The notes under the pieces are model-generated. The model was not told the DNA's origin, made no database searches, and was given only the letters and a program-made list of their open reading frames with translations. Below are positions 61,078-64,000 of a stretch of 64,000 bases of DNA, piece by piece (the stretch's first letter is position 1; each line of letters opens with the position of its first letter). This stretch comes from Pelagicoccus albus (GTDB taxonomy: Bacteria; Verrucomicrobiota; Verrucomicrobiia; Opitutales; Opitutaceae), in the NCBI RefSeq assembly GCF_014230145.1, contig NZ_JACHVC010000007.1, positions 1-64,000 of the forward strand. The letters run 5' to 3'. The translations under genes and the position numbers were made by a program.

Positions 61078-63123
61078 TTATGGGGCGACCGGTTGGGGAT
61101 CAACCCACTTGCCGTGCTCTTTGATCAGATCGATTAAGCGTTCGTCTGCTTCAGCCTGCGGGATGTTGTACTTCACGCACTGCTTGCCGACGTAGAGGTT
61201 GATTTTCGCTGGAGCTCCGCCCACGTATCCAAAATCTGCATCTGCCATTTCACCCGGTCCGTTTACGATACAACCCATGATAGCGATTTTAACGCCCTTC
61301 AGGTGACCCGTCTTTTCGCGTATCCGCTGTGTGGTGGTCTGCAAATCGAACAAGGTGCGTCCGCAACTCGGGCAGGCAACGAATTCCGTTTTGGTTATAC
61401 GGGCTCCTGCTCCTTGCAGCACATTGTAGGAGAGTCGGGTCGAGCGAATAAGGTCGTCGTCCGACTCGATGCTGATTATGTCGCCCAAGCCGTCGCAAAG
61501 AAGCGATCCGGTCAGTACCGCCGCATCCAGCAGCTTGTCGAGGAATTCGGATCCACTGGTTTCTTCGGATTCGGACTTCGAATTGCGAATCCAAAGCGGC
61601 GCTTTGTTGCTTTGCTTCTTTAGTCGTTCGCAAAGTTGGCGGTAGCTGCCGATCTTGTGATAGGGTTTTTCTGGCGTGACTGTGGAGCTCAGTGTTAGCA
61701 CGAGGTCATCCACCTGGTCCGACAATATTTTATCGGATACGGTGGGAGATACTCCAACGATAGGGCGGAGTTTGAACTGGGAGCAGAGTTGGACGAATTG
61801 CTTATAGTCGTCGTAATCGTCGTCGCCAAAGTCTCTAAGGACCGCCAAAGGTAGCGGTTGGTGTGGCAGGGCTAAGGACACTTCATCGAGCGGAAGCTCG
61901 TCATTTAGCTCGACTACTACGAACTCGGCGGAACCGCGTATGGCTGAGCATAGCTCGCTGAGCTTTTCGAGATCGGCGATGCTGTCCGCTTTGAGCAATA
62001 GGCCCTCGAGCTTTGAGTCTCCCAAAGCCGGACGTGAGGTTTTCGTTTCGGCTGCAATGGTGACGTATTCGGAGATCGGATGCGTAACGGGTGTTATGAC
62101 AAGCGGCGGCTCCTCAGAACCTAAGATCGCGGAAGGACCAAGGGTGACGCTTGAAATTTCACGTCTTTGGAAATGGTAGGGATCGACGCTGTCGGGCTCC
62201 GCAGTTTTAGCTGGCGATTCGCTGTCAGGAGCCCACTGAGCCATCATCTTCTTGGCCAACGCTTGGGCCACTGGGATTTCGTAAACCGGGTCTTCGGTTA
62301 GGGAAACGCGGATCGTGTCACCCAGCCCGTCCATGAGAAGGCTTCCGATTCCAATGGCCGACTTGATGCGTCCGTCTTCACCGTCACCCGCCTCGGTCAC
62401 TCCGAGATGCAGTGGGTAATTCATCTCCTCTTTGTCCATGTGTTCGACAAGGAGGCGGTAGGCTTCGATCATGACCTTGGGGTTGCTCGCCTTCATGGAG
62501 AGAATCATGTCGTAGTAGCCGTGAGATTGGGCGATACGAAGAAACTCGAGAGCCGACTCTACCATGCCGAGTGGCGTGTCGCCGTAGCGGTTCATGATAC
62601 GGTCTGAGAGGGAGCCATGGTTGGTGCCGATTCGAAGGGCTCTGCCGAGCTCCTTAGCTCGTTTTACCAAGGGGGAGAAAGATTCGTGCAGTCGTTCCAA
62701 TTCCTCGTTGTATTGGGAGTCCGTATACTCGAGGACTGCGAATTTCTTATTGTCCGCATAATTCCCCGGGTTGACCCGGACTTTCTCCACGTGCTCGATC
62801 GCCTCCATGGCGGCGTTGGGGAGGAAGTGGATATCTGCGACTAGCGGGATATGAGCAAATCCTGCCGCGGAGAAATTGGCTCGAATGTCCTTGAGTGCTT
62901 TGGCGGCTGCTTTGTTCGGAGCGGTGACTCGTACGATTTCGCATCCTGCTTCCGCAAGAGCGATTGATTGTTTCACAGTCGCCTCCACGTCCTGAGTAAG
63001 GGTCGTGGTCATCGACTGGATACGGATCGGATTGGCTCCGCCGACACCTATGGTTCCGACTGGAACCTCGCGGCTTACGCGGCGTTGGGTTGCGAATCTA
63101 GAAGCGCAGTAGGATGAGCTCAT
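61078..63123 (-). CDS. ispG: 4-hydroxy-3-methylbut-2-enyl-diphosphate synthase, large type
   Basis: A 681-residue form. The N-terminal TIM barrel has RIQSMTTTLTQDV and MILSMKASNPKVM. The C-terminal Fe-S domain has VACPSCGRTLFDLQ and IAIMGCIVNGPGEM with the cluster cysteines. Between them (residues about 300-560) lies the extra domain found in plants, Chlamydiae and Bacteroidetes but not in E. coli IspG (about 370 residues). It makes HMBPP in the MEP isoprenoid pathway. Translation is coupled to rseP by ATGA overlap. Confidence 0.95.
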   Translation of the reverse strand: MSSSYCASRFATQRRVSREVPVGTIGVGGANPIRIQSMTTTLTQDVEATVKQSIALAEAGCEIVRVTAPNKAAAKALKDIRANFSAAGFAHIPLVADIHFLPNAAMEAIEHVEKVRVNPGNYADNKKFAVLEYTDSQYNEELERLHESFSPLVKRAKELGRALRIGTNHGSLSDRIMNRYGDTPLGMVESALEFLRIAQSHGYYDMILSMKASNPKVMIEAYRLLVEHMDKEEMNYPLHLGVTEAGDGEDGRIKSAIGIGSLLMDGLGDTIRVSLTEDPVYEIPVAQALAKKMMAQWAPDSESPAKTAEPDSVDPYHFQRREISSVTLGPSAILGSEEPPLVITPVTHPISEYVTIAAETKTSRPALGDSKLEGLLLKADSIADLEKLSELCSAIRGSAEFVVVELNDELPLDEVSLALPHQPLPLAVLRDFGDDDYDDYKQFVQLCSQFKLRPIVGVSPTVSDKILSDQVDDLVLTLSSTVTPEKPYHKIGSYRQLCERLKKQSNKAPLWIRNSKSESEETSGSEFLDKLLDAAVLTGSLLCDGLGDIISIESDDDLIRSTRLSYNVLQGAGARITKTEFVACPSCGRTLFDLQTTTQRIREKTGHLKGVKIAIMGCIVNGPGEMADADFGYVGGAPAKINLYVGKQCVKYNIPQAEADERLIDLIKEHGKWVDPQPVAP

Positions 63124-64000
63124 TCTTGGGTTGTCTCAGGTGTCTCGGCAGCTGGAGCTGAATCTTCCGTTTGTCCAAATACAGGAGGAATGCGTGATTC
63201 TTGGATTTCTGCGATCTCCGATGTATCGGAAATCCAACGACTGACGTCGAAGAAAGTGACATAGAGCATCATGCCAAAGAGAAGCAGCATGAAGCTTCCT
63301 TGTAGGGAGGCGATGACGTTGGGGTTGAGCGATTTTCCGCGGATCTTGTTGATGGTTGCGAAAGCGATGTGACCGCCATCTAAAACCGGGATAGGCAAGA
63401 GATTGAAGAAGGCCAAGCTTACGTTTATGAAAATGACGATCCAAACCGTGCTTAGCATATCGTATTGGGCGGCGCTGTAGATGACGCGGATGATGCCGGC
63501 TGGTCCGCTCATGTGGGAGATTCCGATGTCGGAGTTGCGGTGCAGCAGGGCTCGCAGGTTGGTGTAGGTCGTGATCGCTACTTCCTTGATTTGCTCGAAA
63601 GGCGTCTGATGGAGTAGGCTGCGATTGGTGTCGAATCCCGCGATTCCCGTGAGGGTTTCGGTGCGTCCGTCGGTCCAGACCACGACCTCTTCTGGAGTAA
63701 TGGTAGTGCTAACGACCTTGCCTTCGTGCTCGAATTTCAGAGGCACGGCTTGGCCAGCCTTATCGCTCAGGTAGTCGGTGTAGAAGGCGACGCTGCGGAT
63801 AGGTTGTCCGTCCAGCTCCAACAGCGTATCTCCCGGAGTGATGCCCGCTTTGATGGCGGGAGAATTAGGGAAAAGGGCTGTCACAATGACGGTGTAGCCC
63901 GGACGTAAGCCCACTTGGCGAAGCTTCATGCCTTCCGAGATGATGGGCTGAACTTGTAGTTCGATTTCCTGGCCGTCGCGTTCGACGATGAATTCGATTT
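63120..64000 (-). CDS. rseP: RIP metalloprotease RseP (site-2 protease), 5' end outside window
   Basis: Open to the window end, so the N-terminal zinc motif HExxH is not visible. The visible C-terminal part of about 293 residues starts at IEFIVERDGQEIEL and includes a PDZ domain (FPNSPAIKAGITPGDTLLELDGQPI) and membrane helices with NLLPIPVLDGGHI, where the Asp is a zinc ligand. RseP cleaves anti-sigma factors in the membrane. The C-terminal tail is acidic and Pro-rich. The order rseP-ispG is seen in other bacteria. Confidence 0.93.
   Translation of the reverse strand, partial: IEFIVERDGQEIELQVQPIISEGMKLRQVGLRPGYTVIVTALFPNSPAIKAGITPGDTLLELDGQPIRSVAFYTDYLSDKAGQAVPLKFEHEGKVVSTTITPEEVVVWTDGRTETLTGIAGFDTNRSLLHQTPFEQIKEVAITTYTNLRALLHRNSDIGISHMSGPAGIIRVIYSAAQYDMLSTVWIVIFINVSLAFFNLLPIPVLDGGHIAFATINKIRGKSLNPNVIASLQGSFMLLLFGMMLYVTFFDVSRWISDTSEIAEIQESRIPPVFGQTEDSAPAAETPETTQE

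Overview
The window looks like a chromosomal segment of a flagellated, Gram-negative member of the Verrucomicrobiota, most likely class Opitutae (Pelagicoccus/Puniceicoccus-like). This is inferred from the gene content: a TonB receptor with the LDPYEV-type plug entry common in Opitutae, an LpxR-type outer-membrane lipid A deacylase, the large insertion-bearing form of IspG, a GNAT-nitrilase fusion, GlnRS together with GltX, and carbohydrate-active genes. No rRNA, insertion sequence, phage or CRISPR array is visible. One tRNA is present, tRNA-Ile2(CAU).

Layout. 1-5.3 kb is an eroding carbohydrate and accessory edge. It holds the C-terminal part of a GH3 glycosidase, a frameshifted GH2/sialate-esterase relic, a frameshifted unknown gene, a HipH/YjjJ-like kinase with a fused HTH, and the tRNA. 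5.4-12 kb carries envelope and transport genes (LpxR, TonB receptor, alpha/beta hydrolase, Na+/amino-acid symporter, OsmC). 12-18 kb is housekeeping: an McsA-like protein, a response regulator, an RNA uracil-C5 methyltransferase, SufE, a RibD-type deaminase, YidD, dCTP deaminase and GNAT-nitrilase. 18.2-21.1 kb has an unusual P-loop ATPase with a C-terminal coiled coil and an ATP-grasp ligase.

21.2-39.3 kb is a flagellar late-gene, glycosylation and control island. It has two minimal flagellins, an operon MOSC / unknown / Maf glycosyltransferase / MobA, then fliD, a lipoprotein, an FlgM-like gene, fliS and a FliT-like gene running into pseC and pseG, with pseB-pseI convergent. A sigma-54 activator, CheX and a REC-REC-STAS protein close the island. 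Together these would make pseudaminic acid, attach it to flagellin, chaperone and cap the filament, and control its expression. FliA(sigma-28)-like promoters are visible before fliD, the second flagellin and the FlgM-like gene. Two pseudaminic acid steps (PseF, PseH) are not in the window.

39.4-64 kb is core metabolism and information processing: glnS, gltX, a Sel1-repeat protein, a Fur-family regulator divergent from priA, heme oxygenase, mpl, a fumarase and malic enzyme pair, a metallophosphoesterase, a Bax-inhibitor-1 protein, a DciA-like protein, a MECR-like enoyl reductase, an M3 oligopeptidase, a YugP-like protease, a BadF-type sugar kinase, and ispG overlapping rseP, which runs off the window end.

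The least explained parts, and the best candidates for new biology, are the ATPase and ATP-grasp genes beside the flagellins, the molybdenum-cofactor/Maf operon with its unknown member, and the CheX/REC-REC-STAS pair. Everything here was read by eye; no database search was run.
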